This document shows, piece after piece, positions 8,307 through 17,750 of a stretch of DNA of 64,000 bases (its first letter is position 1; each line of letters starts with the position of its first letter). The notes beneath the pieces are model-generated. The model was not told where the DNA came from. It saw nothing but the letters and a program-made list of their open reading frames with translations, and searched no databases. A program made the position numbers and the translations under genes. The DNA comes from Bacteroidales bacterium UBA7258 (GTDB lineage Bacteria > Bacteroidota > Bacteroidia > Bacteroidales > UBA932), in assembly GCA_002472565.1 (NCBI GenBank), contig DKSK01000009.1:1-64000 (forward strand), written 5' to 3'.

Positions 8307-9329
8307 TCACTCATCTTCCTCCTTCTCCTTCCATCCTTGGGCGTGGACAGGGAATTCGGCCCCTTCCGGGGTAACAAGTACTGTACCGACATCTTTCTGT
8401 GCGAGGTGGCCGATTACGTCAAAGGTCTGGAAGTCGCGGCGGAATTTTTCGGCTTTAAGGATAGGGATGGTGAAGAGAAGCCGGTAGTCGTCTCCACCAT
8501 TCATGGCGGCAGAGACAGGGTCTATGCCCATCTCCTTTCCGAGGTCAAAGGAATTCCCTTCGAACGGAATCATACTGGCGTAGACTTTCACGCCGAGACC
8601 GGTCGCCGCGGAAATGCGTTTTATGGCGTCAGAAAGGCCCCTGGTGACAAGAACTCCCGCGGACGGGACAATCTCTTCATCCTCCAGGGAATTGATCGTT
8701 CCAGGGTTTATCTGAGGCTTAAGATAGTCCGCGACGAACATCTTGTACTTCTCGAGATTCTCCCTTGATTCGTCCTTGCCTGTCTTTTCGAAATTCTTCC
8801 TCTCCTTTTCCAGAAGGCTCAGACCGAAGTAGGCCGCGCCGAGGCTTCCCGACACACAGAGAAGGTCTTTGCTCTTGGCTTCCGGACGCCGGCTCTCCTG
8901 GAGTTTTGACTCTTCTCCGGTCGCAGAGACAGCGATTGTCAGTCCGTTCGGGGAAGGAAGCAGGTCAAGGCTCAGGCTTAGGAAGCGGTGTTCTGAGGCC
9001 GCGGTGGTGATTCCCTGCCAAAGTTCTGAAATCTGAGAGAAATCAAGTTTGGCCGAAACTCCGATTTTTACGTCAAGAGATCTGGGATGAGAAAAGGAGG
9101 CGTAGACCTCTCCGGCCAATGCGCTTACACATTTATAACCCAGATGCCTGAGCGGAAAATATATCAGGCTGAAGTCAATGCCTTCTATGAAAAGTCTTGA
9201 CCATGAGCCTATTCTTCCGGGGCCCGCAATCTTGAAACTTCCGGCCTCTGCCATCTCGAAGCCGCTCCCTTCATAGAGCCTTCTGATGGCCTCTACTCGG
9301 CCTATTTCTGAAAATCTTTCTTTATCCAT
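8307..9329 (-). CDS. ThiL-like AIR-synthase-fold protein, probable pseudoenzyme
   Basis: The 340-residue protein aligns by eye along its length with Bacteroidota thiamine-monophosphate kinase (ThiL): SEIGRVEAIRRL at the start, FIEGIDFSLIYFPLRHLGYK (residues 48-66), GSLGAAYFGLSLLEKE (161-176) and AMNGGDDYRLLF (275-286). The acidic ATP/Mg elements are missing. The N-terminal GDDAA is replaced by AGPGRIG (35-41), GGDT by LDLLP (121-125), TGDLG by SGSLG, and DISDGL by VTRGLS (228-233). ThiL itself phosphorylates thiamine phosphate to the diphosphate, but this protein is unlikely to do that. It has its own promoter and precedes the DUF4923 gene. A divergent active kinase cannot be fully excluded. 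Confidence 0.72.
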   Translation of the reverse strand: MDKERFSEIGRVEAIRRLYEGSGFEMAEAGSFKIAGPGRIGSWSRLFIEGIDFSLIYFPLRHLGYKCVSALAGEVYASFSHPRSLDVKIGVSAKLDFSQISELWQGITTAASEHRFLSLSLDLLPSPNGLTIAVSATGEESKLQESRRPEAKSKDLLCVSGSLGAAYFGLSLLEKERKNFEKTGKDESRENLEKYKMFVADYLKPQINPGTINSLEDEEIVPSAGVLVTRGLSDAIKRISAATGLGVKVYASMIPFEGNSFDLGKEMGIDPVSAAMNGGDDYRLLFTIPILKAEKFRRDFQTFDVIGHLAQKDVGTVLVTPEGAEFPVHAQGWKEKEEDE

Positions 9330-9347
9330 GTCTTATCAATCAAATTG

Positions 9348-9355
9348 CAAAAGTA
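9348..9355 (-). promoter_or_regulatory. -7 box for the ThiL-like operon
   Basis: Minus-strand TACTTTTG fits TAnnTTTG and lies 19 bases before the ATG at 9329. Confidence 0.55.
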
Positions 9356-9367
9356 GTACATTAATGT

Positions 9368-9375
9368 TAACTTTG
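9368..9375 (+). promoter_or_regulatory. -7 box for the EEP-family hydrolase gene
   Basis: TAACTTTG lies 22 bases before the ATG at 9397. The divergent box at 9348-9355 is only 13 bases away. Confidence 0.6.
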
Positions 9376-9396
9376 TTAGTCAATCACAGCACTAAA

Positions 9397-10257
9397 ATGA
9401 AGAAAAAGACATTTTCAATTTTATTGACATTCATGACTTTGGTTCCTTTCCTTTCCGCGAAAGAACCGGAGCGGTCAGGAGCGCTGACCGTAATTTCCTA
9501 CAACATAAGGAACGGAGAGTCTGAAGACGGGACCAATTCATGGGAGTATCGTTTCCCGGCTTCGGCAATGATGATTGATGACCAGGCACCTGACATCTTC
9601 GGTCTTCAGGAAGCTTATGACTACCAGGTCAAGTACCTTTCTGAGTACACAGACGGCTACAAGTCCATAGGAGTCGGCCGCGAGAATGGGAAGAAGAAGG
9701 GTAAGGAAGGAGGAGAGCATATGGAAATCTTCTATAAGACCAAGAATATCAGCCTTTTGAAATGGGGAACTTTCTGGCTGGCGGAGACTCCGGACAAGCC
9801 TGTCCTCGGCTGGGACGCCGCCTGCAAGAGGACGGCGACCTGGGCGCTGATGAAGGACAAACGGACCGGAAAGAAATTCTTCTATGTCAACACTCATCTC
9901 GACCATGTTGGCCGAGAGGCCCAGGAGAAAGGTCTCGCCCTCATCCTCGAGAGGATAGCGTCCATGAATCCTGACGGGGTTCCGATGGTTCTTACAGGAG
10001 ACTTCAATGTCACCCCTGATGACAAGATTCTCACCGGCCTCAATTCCAAGATGAAGAGTGCGAGGGACTATGCTGTCAAGTCGGACAGGGGCGGAACCTT
10101 CAACGACTGGGGACGTGAAAAGACAGTAAAAGCAATTGATTACATCTATTTCAGCGGTTTTTCGAGCTGTCCTGTCTTTGAGGTCATAAGGAAGTCTTAT
10201 ATGGAACGAAATTTCATCTCCGACCACTTCCCCGTTAAGGCTGTCTTGGTATTTTGA
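9397..10257 (+). CDS. Secreted endonuclease/exonuclease/phosphatase-family hydrolase
   Basis: The 286-residue protein starts with a signal peptide (MKKKTFSILLTFMTLVPFLSA). All the metal-hydrolase landmarks of the EEP superfamily are present: SYNIRNG, GLQEA (metal-binding Glu), FYVNTHLDHVG, TGDFNVTP (Asp/Asn pair) and ISDHFPVKA (catalytic His). Secreted Bacteroidota members are usually annotated as phosphodiesterases of unknown substrate; nuclease, phospholipase and inositol phosphatase activities all occur in the superfamily. The longer frame from 9286 includes the promoter and is rejected. It is followed after 30 bases by a serine hydrolase gene and probably shares its transcript. Confidence 0.88.
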   Translation: MKKKTFSILLTFMTLVPFLSAKEPERSGALTVISYNIRNGESEDGTNSWEYRFPASAMMIDDQAPDIFGLQEAYDYQVKYLSEYTDGYKSIGVGRENGKKKGKEGGEHMEIFYKTKNISLLKWGTFWLAETPDKPVLGWDAACKRTATWALMKDKRTGKKFFYVNTHLDHVGREAQEKGLALILERIASMNPDGVPMVLTGDFNVTPDDKILTGLNSKMKSARDYAVKSDRGGTFNDWGREKTVKAIDYIYFSGFSSCPVFEVIRKSYMERNFISDHFPVKAVLVF

Positions 10258-10287
10258 GAAGAGGCCCTTTAGTAATCCTGAACAATT

Positions 10288-11556
10288 ATGAAAAAAGTCA
10301 TAGCGCTTACGCTTGCCACCCTGTGCGTGCTTCCATCTTTTGCCCGCAAAGAGAGCAAGACCCTCGTTAAAGAACCTTCCGCCGCTCTTGAGAGACTCTC
10401 TCCGGAGGAAGCCGGAATGAGCCGGGCTAAACTTGATCTCATCGACAGCGCCGTGAACGCTTCCATCGTCCGGGGAGACATCCCTGGAGCCGTCGTTTCC
10501 GTGGTCAGGGGTGACAAAATCGTCTTCCTGCGCTCATACGGGAACAAGAGCGTTGTTCCGGATACTATTCCGATGAGCACGGAGACTCTTTTCGACCTTG
10601 CCTCCCTGAGCAAGTGCGTGGGAACGGCGACATCGGTCATGCAGCTGCTTGAAAGGGGCAAGATAAGACTGGAAGACTCAGTGGCTATGTACATTCCAGG
10701 CTTCAAGCCTTGGGTCGATCCCCAGACAGGAGAAAAGGACAGAATCACCATCATGGATCTTCTTACCCACAGCTCCGGTCTGGACGCCTACATCAACGTG
10801 CCTGCCTATGTCGCGGAATACGGGGAGAATACTCCGGATTCCCTTCTCAATTTCATCGCTAAACGTGTAAGGAGGAATTTCAAGCCAGGAACGGACATGA
10901 TTTACAGCTGCCTCAATTTCATAACTCTCCAGGGAATCGTGGAGAAGGTCACCGGAGAGAGGCTCTGCGATTATGCCCAGAAGAATATCTTTGACCCTCT
11001 CGGGATGGCTCACACTACTTATTTTCCGCTTTACGGACGTCCTCAGCCCAATTCCCGCACAGCCTCTCTGGCCGGGCTCTGCGCACCGACGGAGGTCCAG
11101 AGCGACGGGAAACCCCTCACGGCGGCCGTCCATGACCCTATCGCCCGCAGAATTAATGCCGGGATATCAGGCAATGCAGGAGTGTTCACCAACGCCGAGG
11201 ATTTGAGCATTTATGCCGCCGCGATAATGAACGGAGGGGCCGTGAACGGCCGACGGATCCTCGGGTCAGAGACCGTCCGCAGGATGACGACCATCCCTCT
11301 TGAGAACGACCCTTCGGTCGGCCGCGCTCTTGGCTGGGACACTTATCTTGTCGGAGGAGTAACGAGCGGGGAAATCTTTTCCATGGACCACACAGTGGGC
11401 CATACAGGCTACACGGGAACTTCTCTCGTCATGGACCTGGACAATAAGACCGCAGTGATTATCCTCGCCCATAGGGTACACCCCTCCGACGACGGATCTG
11501 TAGCCCGCCTGCGCTGCGTGGTGGCGAACATCGTCGCAGGAGCTATCGAAGAATAG
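10288..11556 (+). CDS. Beta-lactamase-fold serine hydrolase (PF00144)
   Basis: The 422-residue exported protein begins with a signal peptide (MKKVIALTLATLCVLPSFA). It belongs to the class C/DD-peptidase-like serine hydrolases: catalytic SLSK at residues 106-109 and GHTGYTGTS as the third box. The second box reads YSCLNF, where relatives commonly have YSN or YSD, so a polar residue is replaced by Cys. These enzymes include peptidoglycan-active esterases and peptidases; antibiotic resistance should not be assumed. Sequence resembles the domain often fused to GH3 beta-glucosidases in Bacteroidota, but no GH3 is present here. It ends 11 bases from the convergent S46 peptidase. Confidence 0.85.
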   Translation: MKKVIALTLATLCVLPSFARKESKTLVKEPSAALERLSPEEAGMSRAKLDLIDSAVNASIVRGDIPGAVVSVVRGDKIVFLRSYGNKSVVPDTIPMSTETLFDLASLSKCVGTATSVMQLLERGKIRLEDSVAMYIPGFKPWVDPQTGEKDRITIMDLLTHSSGLDAYINVPAYVAEYGENTPDSLLNFIAKRVRRNFKPGTDMIYSCLNFITLQGIVEKVTGERLCDYAQKNIFDPLGMAHTTYFPLYGRPQPNSRTASLAGLCAPTEVQSDGKPLTAAVHDPIARRINAGISGNAGVFTNAEDLSIYAAAIMNGGAVNGRRILGSETVRRMTTIPLENDPSVGRALGWDTYLVGGVTSGEIFSMDHTVGHTGYTGTSLVMDLDNKTAVIILAHRVHPSDDGSVARLRCVVANIVAGAIEE

Positions 11557-11567
11557 CGGGCTTTACG

Positions 11568-13673
11568 CTATATCCCTATCTCGCTGAGGATATAGCCCAT
11601 GTCGTATTTGGAAAGAAGCCAGAGGACGTAGCGGATATCCACATTGACACACTTATTGTAGAGAGGTGTGTAGGAAACCTCGCTGGCGAGGCTTTCCTTG
11701 TTGCCGTCGAAGGCCAGTCCGATAAGTTCGCCATCGGCATTGAGCACAGGAGAACCTGAATTTCCGCCGGTGATGTCATTGTCGGAGAGAAAGTCTACGT
11801 GCATCAAACCTGTATGGTCGGCGAAGCGGCCCCAATCCCCTGCCTCGAGAAGAGCCTTCTGGCGCGGCAGAAGGGTGAAGTCATGGTCTTGGGGATCATA
11901 TTTCTCAAGAATTCCTGTCGTCGTAGAGCGCCAGGACAAGATTACTCCGTCCCTTGGTTCGAGGCTGCTGACACGGCCATAGGAAATTCTCATGGTAGAG
12001 TTTGCGTCCGGATATTGCGGTATCCCCTTGTCAAGGTTCATCTCGTAGAGGGCCTGCTTATATTCACGCTGAAGTTCGATGATCCTGTTGCGGTGGCTGA
12101 GTTCTCCCCTGTGATTGTTGAAATTATTCATATCCATCTCCCACAGCCACTTGCAGAGCGGATCAGAGTTGAGCTCTTCCTTTCCGGAGTAAGCCTTCAT
12201 CCTTTCAGGTGAAGATGCTATGGAATTGTCCCAGAGCGTATCTGTGATGGCCTTGTAGTCAGTTCCGTATTTCTTCAGGAGAGACTTCTGGTAAGACCCC
12301 ATGAAGACGGTGTCAATCCCCTTGTAGAACTCTTCTACGGCGAAACGCAGAAGATCTTTCTCAACTCTCGGGTCTGTTTCGTCCAGCCCGGCCTGTATGA
12401 CCCCGGCCTCTTTCTGCTTGGGAAGATGCGAATTGCGAAGACGCATCAGAGTCCTTGAAATGATGAGACCGCGGAAAAGGGTCTCTCTGAATATTCCTTT
12501 CTGCCTTTCCACGGAATCAGTGAGAGAATGCTCATTGTCCATGTCCGAGAGCAGATTTCCCCAGCGGGCCACTCTAACGGGAGAGGCTGAAATCCAAGCC
12601 CTCAATTCCTCGTCTTTAAGGTCTTTCTCTCTGAGTACGCCGAAGCGTTTGAGGCACTGCCTCTCTCCCAGCTGTTCTCCTGTCACGTTGGAGAGGTTGA
12701 AAAAGTTGTCGGAATATTTGAGTCTTACCTCCGGATCTCTGTCCATCCAGCCTTTGATGATTTGTGCCTGCTTTCCGCGAAGCGAGGTTGTCACAGGCAG
12801 ATCGACATTCTCCATGAACTTTACCTCAGCCCCGGAAGAATATCTGTTAGTCCTTCCCGGATAACCTATGACCATGGTGAAATCTCCTGGCTTGTAGCCT
12901 TTTGTGGAAATCTTCAAAGTCTTTTCCGGCTTGTACGCGACGTTTGACGGGGAATATTCCGCTGGCTCCCCCGACGCGTCTGCATAAAGACGATAGAGAG
13001 CGAAATCCCCCTTCTGCTGAGGCCAGCCCCAGTTGTCGACATCTCCGCCGAAGGCTGAAATTGATACAGGAGGGGCGGCGACGAGGCGGAGGTCGGTGTA
13101 GACTTTATAAAGGGCCATGTAGTATTTCTCGCCTGCCCACATCGAGCTTAGAGAGGCCTCCAGACCCGTATCATTCTTGTATTTCTTTTCCAGCAGAAAA
13201 CTTATTCTTCTCTGTCCGGCAGGTCTTCCGGCCTTCCTCTCTTGCATGGCGAGGTCTTTCGCCTCATCCGTGACATCAATGACTTTCTTCAGGAAGAAGA
13301 CCTGCTTTCCCGGAATCGGAATTTCTTTCGAACGTTCCGTGGCCCAGAAACCATCTTCGAGATAATTGTGCTCTGGAGTTGAGACTGCGTAGACATCGGC
13401 ATAAGCGCAATGATGATTGGTGATGAGAAGGCCTTCTTCGGATATCATGCTGCCTGTGCAATAGAAGCCCAGGGATACAACTGCATCCGAAAGAGTCGCT
13501 CCTGGTGCATCGGCGTCATAGATTTCATTGGCCCCAAGCTTCAGGCCCCTCTCCTGCATCTTTTTCTCCAAAGCCTTGTTGATGTCGTTGATCAGCCACA
13601 TCCCTTCGTCAGCCTTCGCCTGGAAACTTGTCAAAGCCGCGGCAGCCATGGCTGCCAAAAGAAAATTCTTCAT
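11568..13673 (-). CDS. S46-family dipeptidyl-peptidase (DPP7/DPP11 type)
   Basis: S46 enzymes are periplasmic serine peptidases that release dipeptides from peptide N-termini and supply amino acids in saccharolytic and asaccharolytic Bacteroidota. The 701 residues match the family. A signal peptide (first ~21 residues) precedes the catalytic His in TNHHCAY (87-91); the nucleophile is Ser639 in GGNSGSP. The residue 18 positions after the nucleophile is Gly (in AFDGN). In known members Gly here goes with the DPP7 type (hydrophobic P1) and Arg with DPP11 (acidic P1), so a DPP7-like preference is inferred. The gene has its own promoter at 13696-13703. Confidence 0.93.
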   Translation of the reverse strand: MKNFLLAAMAAAALTSFQAKADEGMWLINDINKALEKKMQERGLKLGANEIYDADAPGATLSDAVVSLGFYCTGSMISEEGLLITNHHCAYADVYAVSTPEHNYLEDGFWATERSKEIPIPGKQVFFLKKVIDVTDEAKDLAMQERKAGRPAGQRRISFLLEKKYKNDTGLEASLSSMWAGEKYYMALYKVYTDLRLVAAPPVSISAFGGDVDNWGWPQQKGDFALYRLYADASGEPAEYSPSNVAYKPEKTLKISTKGYKPGDFTMVIGYPGRTNRYSSGAEVKFMENVDLPVTTSLRGKQAQIIKGWMDRDPEVRLKYSDNFFNLSNVTGEQLGERQCLKRFGVLREKDLKDEELRAWISASPVRVARWGNLLSDMDNEHSLTDSVERQKGIFRETLFRGLIISRTLMRLRNSHLPKQKEAGVIQAGLDETDPRVEKDLLRFAVEEFYKGIDTVFMGSYQKSLLKKYGTDYKAITDTLWDNSIASSPERMKAYSGKEELNSDPLCKWLWEMDMNNFNNHRGELSHRNRIIELQREYKQALYEMNLDKGIPQYPDANSTMRISYGRVSSLEPRDGVILSWRSTTTGILEKYDPQDHDFTLLPRQKALLEAGDWGRFADHTGLMHVDFLSDNDITGGNSGSPVLNADGELIGLAFDGNKESLASEVSYTPLYNKCVNVDIRYVLWLLSKYDMGYILSEIGI

Positions 13674-13695
13674 TATCCTTAGAAATATTTACCTA

Positions 13696-13703
13696 CAAAA
13701 CTA
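13696..13703 (-). promoter_or_regulatory. -7 box for the S46 peptidase gene
   Basis: Minus-strand TAGTTTTG, 23 bases before the ATG at 13673. Confidence 0.55.
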
Positions 13704-13738
13704 ATGATTTTTGACTTCATCTCCCATCTATTAATTCT

Positions 13739-13746
13739 TATCTTTG
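13739..13746 (+). promoter_or_regulatory. -7 box for dnaE
   Basis: TATCTTTG is a perfect TAnnTTTG match. It overlaps the possible TTG start at 13744 and therefore supports the ATG at 13774 as the dnaE start. Confidence 0.6.
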
Positions 13747-13773
13747 TCAGATATTAGATCAATTATTGAAAAA

Positions 13774-16700
13774 ATGTCCTTTGTCCATTTACATGTACAT
13801 AGCCAATACTCGATTCTTGACGGTCTCTCCTCGATTCCTGACCTTTTTTCGAGGGCCGAAGAATTGGGCCAGCCGGGGATAGCCCTCACTGACCATGGCA
13901 ATATGTACGGGATAAAGGAGTTCATGACCCTGGCCAAAAAGCATCCAAATGTAAAGCCGATCATAGGCTGCGAGGTCTATCTCACGAGGCATTACGACCA
14001 CCATCTAAAGGACAACGAGCACAGACGCTACTACCATCTCATTCTCTTGGCGAAAAATCTCGTCGGCTACCATAATCTGATCAAGATAGTCTCTGAGTCT
14101 CACATCAACGGTATGTATTACCGTCCGAGAATCAGCCATGAATACCTGGAGAAGTATCACGAGGGCCTGATCTGTTCCTCTGCCTGCATGGCCGGAGAAA
14201 TCCCCCAGGCCATACTCGCCGGAGACATGAAGGCCGCCGATGATGCGATACAATGGCACAAGAAAGTCTTCGGGGAGGACTATTACCTCGAAGTGATGCT
14301 CCACAAGACCGAGATTCCTGGCCAGAGCCTTGAGGTCTACGAGAATCAGCTCGCCTATGACAAGGTTATTTTCGAACTTGCGGAAAAGCATCACGTAAAG
14401 GTGATAGCGACCAACGACGCCCACTTCGTGAGGAAGGAGGACGGGCCTGTCCATGACCGTCTCATCTGCCTGAACACCAACGCCTATATAGACGACCCGG
14501 ACCGTCTCCGCTACACCCAGCAAGAGTACCTCAAGAGCGAGGAGGAGATGCTCTCCCTCTTCCCAGACCATCCCGAGGCCATTTCCAACACCATGGAAGT
14601 CTTCGAGAAGATCGAGAGATATGACATTGACAGGGGCCATGTCCTCCCTAAGTTTGAGCTTCCGAAGGATTTCACCGACAATATTGATGAATGGCTTGAT
14701 AAATACAAGGATGTCATCGAGGTCGGCAAGAACGACGAAAAGGGAAAGGATCGCGGAGAAGAGTTCCGCTGGTCTGTCGCCTACCTCTGCAAGCTCTGCT
14801 ATGAAGGGGCTGAAAAACGCTATGGCACCCTTGACAAGGAGCATGCTGAAAGAATAGATTTCGAGCTTAAGACCATCTCGAAGATGGGTTTCCCTGACTA
14901 CTTCCTCATAGTCCAGGAATATATCAACTGGGCCAAGGACAATGGTCACAGCGTCGGCCCGGGAAGAGGTTCGGCCGCCGGTTCAGCAGTCGCCTACTGC
15001 CTCAGGATCACCAATCTGGACCCTATCAAGTACAATCTCCTTTTCGAGCGTTTCCTCAATCCGGAGCGAATCTCCATGCCGGATATCGACGTCGACTTCG
15101 ATGATCTCGGCCGCTATGAGGTCATAAAGCACGTCCAGCAGCTTTACGGACTCGACCATGTGAGCCATGTCATCACTTTCGGAACCATGGCGGCGAAGGG
15201 TGCCATAAAAGATGTCGCCCGTATCAGCCACATGACCATAGAGCAGTCCAACCGTCTTACGAAAATGATTCCCGACAGGCCTTTCCAGATCGAGGAAAGC
15301 GTCGACACTCCCCTCAAGGAAGGAGAAAACCTCGGCGAGGATGAGACTTTGGTAGTAAAGGACGGGGTAAAGTACAAGCGTAAGAAAGAGATAAGGAATT
15401 ATAAGCCGACGCTTGGGAACTGTCTTAAGTTCGTGCCGGATTTCAAGGACCAGTTCGACAATGGAGACTCTCTGACTAAGGAGGTTATCCGCTACGCCAT
15501 GGCCCTGGAGGGGACCGTGCGCCAGGTAGGCATCCATGCCTGCGCCATGATTATCGGCCGCGGTAATCTTACCGACTATATTCCGATTACTCTCGGCGTC
15601 GACAAGGCTACCGGCCAGCAGGTCTGGGTGTCGCAGTATGACGGGCATTATATCGAGGATGTGGGAATGTTGAAGATGGACTTTCTCGGCCTCAGCACCC
15701 TTTCCATATTCATGGAATGCGAGAAGCTGATAAAGGAGCGCCACGGGAAAGAAATCGACCTGGAAGCCATTCCGATAGACGATCCACAAGTCTACGACCT
15801 CTACAGCCGCGGCGACACAAAGTCGGTCTTTCAGTTTGAATCTCCTGGCATGGTGCAGTGGCTCCAGAGGCTCCAGCCCCAGCGTTTCGATGACCTTATC
15901 GCCATGAACGCCCTCTACCGTCCGGGGCCAATGGACTATATTCCTACCTTCGTAGCCAGGAAGAGAGGCGAGGAAGAGATAAACTATGACCTCCCTGACA
16001 TGGAGGAGTTCCTCAAGGAGACTTACGGGGTAACCGTCTACCAGGAGCAGGTAATGCTCATCTCCCAGAAGGTCGCCGGCTTCAGCAAGGGCAAGGCGGA
16101 CAAGCTCCGCAAGGCCATGGGTAAGAAAAAGAAGGACCTGCTGGACTCTCTCTATGACGAATTTATCGAGGGCGGCATAAGAAACGGTCATCCTCGTGAA
16201 ATCCTTGACAAAATCTGGAAAGACTGGGTGAAGTTCGCCTCCTATGCCTTCAACAAGTCCCATGCGACTTGCTACGCCTGGGTGAGCTACCAGAGCGCCT
16301 GGCTTAAGGCTCATTATTGCCCGGAATTCCAGGCCGCCAACCTTACCCAGAACATATCCAACATGACCGAAATCAAGGCCATCATGGACGACTGCAAGAA
16401 GTCGCACATAAAGGTCCTGAGTCCGGATATCAACGAGAGCAAGGGCACCTTCACGGTCAACAAGGAAGGTAATATCCGTTTCGGACTGGCCGGCATGAAG
16501 GGCTTCGGTGGCAACGTGGTAGACGCCATGGTCACGGAAAGAGAGGCTCGGGGGCCGTTCAAGGATGTGTATGATTTTGCTGAAAGGACGGCCGGAATAG
16601 TGAACAGGAAGTCGCTCGAGACCCTGATCTATTCAGGAGCCCTCGATTCATTAGGTTATTCCCGTACCCAATATTTCCTGCCAGGGGAAAGCGGCGACCT

Positions 16701-17592
16701 TTTCATAGACGAACTTATCCGCTACGGAGAGCTCTCCAAGAGAGGCGCCGAGGATGAGACCGCTTCGCTTTTCGGCGAAATCGAGGAACTTAAGCCCAAG
16801 AAGCCGCTTGTCCCTCCCCTGACAGGAGATGAAGACCAGATGGATCTTCTACAGAAGGAAAAGGAATATGTGGGGATGTATCTTTCGGCTCATCCTCTGG
16901 ATGCCTATCAGTTCGAGCTGAGAACCTTCACTAATTGCAAGATCAGCAATCTTGGCGACCTCATCCAGAGTTGCGAGGCGCACAAAACCCCTATCAAGGT
17001 ATCTACGGCCGGTTTCATCACCTCTACCACCCAGAATACAACCAAGACCGGAAGGCCGTGGTCCAAGACGATTATAGAGGACTATGACGGTTCTTATGAA
17101 ATGGCCTTGTTCGGCCAGGATTTCGAGGCCTTCATGGGTTATATGAAGCCTCATACGGCAATTTATCTCCAGGGAGAAATCTGCGAGAAATATTTTACCA
17201 AACCCCAGCCCGGCCAGCCTGCCCCAAAAATAGTTCCATATACCTTCAAAGTGAAGAGCATCCAGCTTCTGGGCAATGTTACCGACAGCGCCTTGAAGTC
17301 CATTACCCTCTGCCTCTCTACCGAAAGGCTTAACGAGACTCTGCGGACGGGCCTTATGAATCTCATAAAGAGCCATAAGGGAAGGATTCCTCTCTTCATT
17401 TTCCTAACGGACGCGGGGACGGGTTACAAGATCAGTCTCAAGTCTTCAAATTTCGCCGTAGCTGTCTCCTCTGAGCTGACTGACGGTCTGGATGCCCTCG
17501 GCATTCCGTACAGGATAGAGTCAACCTATTCCGGCTCTTCACAGGGTTCTGCCGGCGCTATGTCCAAGGCAAACGCCAAATGGCGCCATTAG
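13774..17592 (+). CDS. dnaE: DNA polymerase III alpha subunit DnaE
   Basis: DnaE is the replicative polymerase. The protein of 1,272 residues has the N-terminal PHP domain (HLHVHSQYSILDG), the palm with PDIDVDFDD (catalytic acidic residues) after GRGSAAGSAVAYCL, the fingers and beta-binding region, a helix-hairpin-helix segment and a C-terminal OB fold. The stretch DETLVVKDGVKYKRKKEIRN between palm motifs is the insertion typical of Bacteroidota DnaE. A TTG start at 13744 would add ten residues but overlaps the promoter. It is monocistronic, with a terminator shared with the convergent secDF. Confidence 0.97.
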   Translation: MSFVHLHVHSQYSILDGLSSIPDLFSRAEELGQPGIALTDHGNMYGIKEFMTLAKKHPNVKPIIGCEVYLTRHYDHHLKDNEHRRYYHLILLAKNLVGYHNLIKIVSESHINGMYYRPRISHEYLEKYHEGLICSSACMAGEIPQAILAGDMKAADDAIQWHKKVFGEDYYLEVMLHKTEIPGQSLEVYENQLAYDKVIFELAEKHHVKVIATNDAHFVRKEDGPVHDRLICLNTNAYIDDPDRLRYTQQEYLKSEEEMLSLFPDHPEAISNTMEVFEKIERYDIDRGHVLPKFELPKDFTDNIDEWLDKYKDVIEVGKNDEKGKDRGEEFRWSVAYLCKLCYEGAEKRYGTLDKEHAERIDFELKTISKMGFPDYFLIVQEYINWAKDNGHSVGPGRGSAAGSAVAYCLRITNLDPIKYNLLFERFLNPERISMPDIDVDFDDLGRYEVIKHVQQLYGLDHVSHVITFGTMAAKGAIKDVARISHMTIEQSNRLTKMIPDRPFQIEESVDTPLKEGENLGEDETLVVKDGVKYKRKKEIRNYKPTLGNCLKFVPDFKDQFDNGDSLTKEVIRYAMALEGTVRQVGIHACAMIIGRGNLTDYIPITLGVDKATGQQVWVSQYDGHYIEDVGMLKMDFLGLSTLSIFMECEKLIKERHGKEIDLEAIPIDDPQVYDLYSRGDTKSVFQFESPGMVQWLQRLQPQRFDDLIAMNALYRPGPMDYIPTFVARKRGEEEINYDLPDMEEFLKETYGVTVYQEQVMLISQKVAGFSKGKADKLRKAMGKKKKDLLDSLYDEFIEGGIRNGHPREILDKIWKDWVKFASYAFNKSHATCYAWVSYQSAWLKAHYCPEFQAANLTQNISNMTEIKAIMDDCKKSHIKVLSPDINESKGTFTVNKEGNIRFGLAGMKGFGGNVVDAMVTEREARGPFKDVYDFAERTAGIVNRKSLETLIYSGALDSLGYSRTQYFLPGESGDLFIDELIRYGELSKRGAEDETASLFGEIEELKPKKPLVPPLTGDEDQMDLLQKEKEYVGMYLSAHPLDAYQFELRTFTNCKISNLGDLIQSCEAHKTPIKVSTAGFITSTTQNTTKTGRPWSKTIIEDYDGSYEMALFGQDFEAFMGYMKPHTAIYLQGEICEKYFTKPQPGQPAPKIVPYTFKVKSIQLLGNVTDSALKSITLCLSTERLNETLRTGLMNLIKSHKGRIPLFIFLTDAGTGYKISLKSSNFAVAVSSELTDGLDALGIPYRIESTYSGSSQGSAGAMSKANAKWRH

Positions 17593-17698
17593 GCCTGTTT
17601 CCGCATTCTCAGGCACTTTCTCTCCTTGTACGATAAATATCCCGTGCGAGGATGGGAAGTCTCTTAAAAAGGCCATTTCCGCGTTTTTCGTAAAAATA

Positions 17699-17732
17699 AA
17701 AAGGGGACGGTCCGTAAAGGCCGCCCCCTTTT
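17699..17732. terminator. Intrinsic terminator between dnaE and secDF
   Basis: AAAAGGGGACGG pairs with CCGCCCCCTTTT with a single A-C mismatch, loop of ten bases, A and T runs at the ends. It can serve both convergent genes. Confidence 0.8.
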
Positions 17733-17750
17733 CTATCGGGTATTTTTTGT

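Noticed and set aside
14983..16407. A 474-codon frame opposite dnaE
   Set aside because: Antisense shadow within a certain gene.
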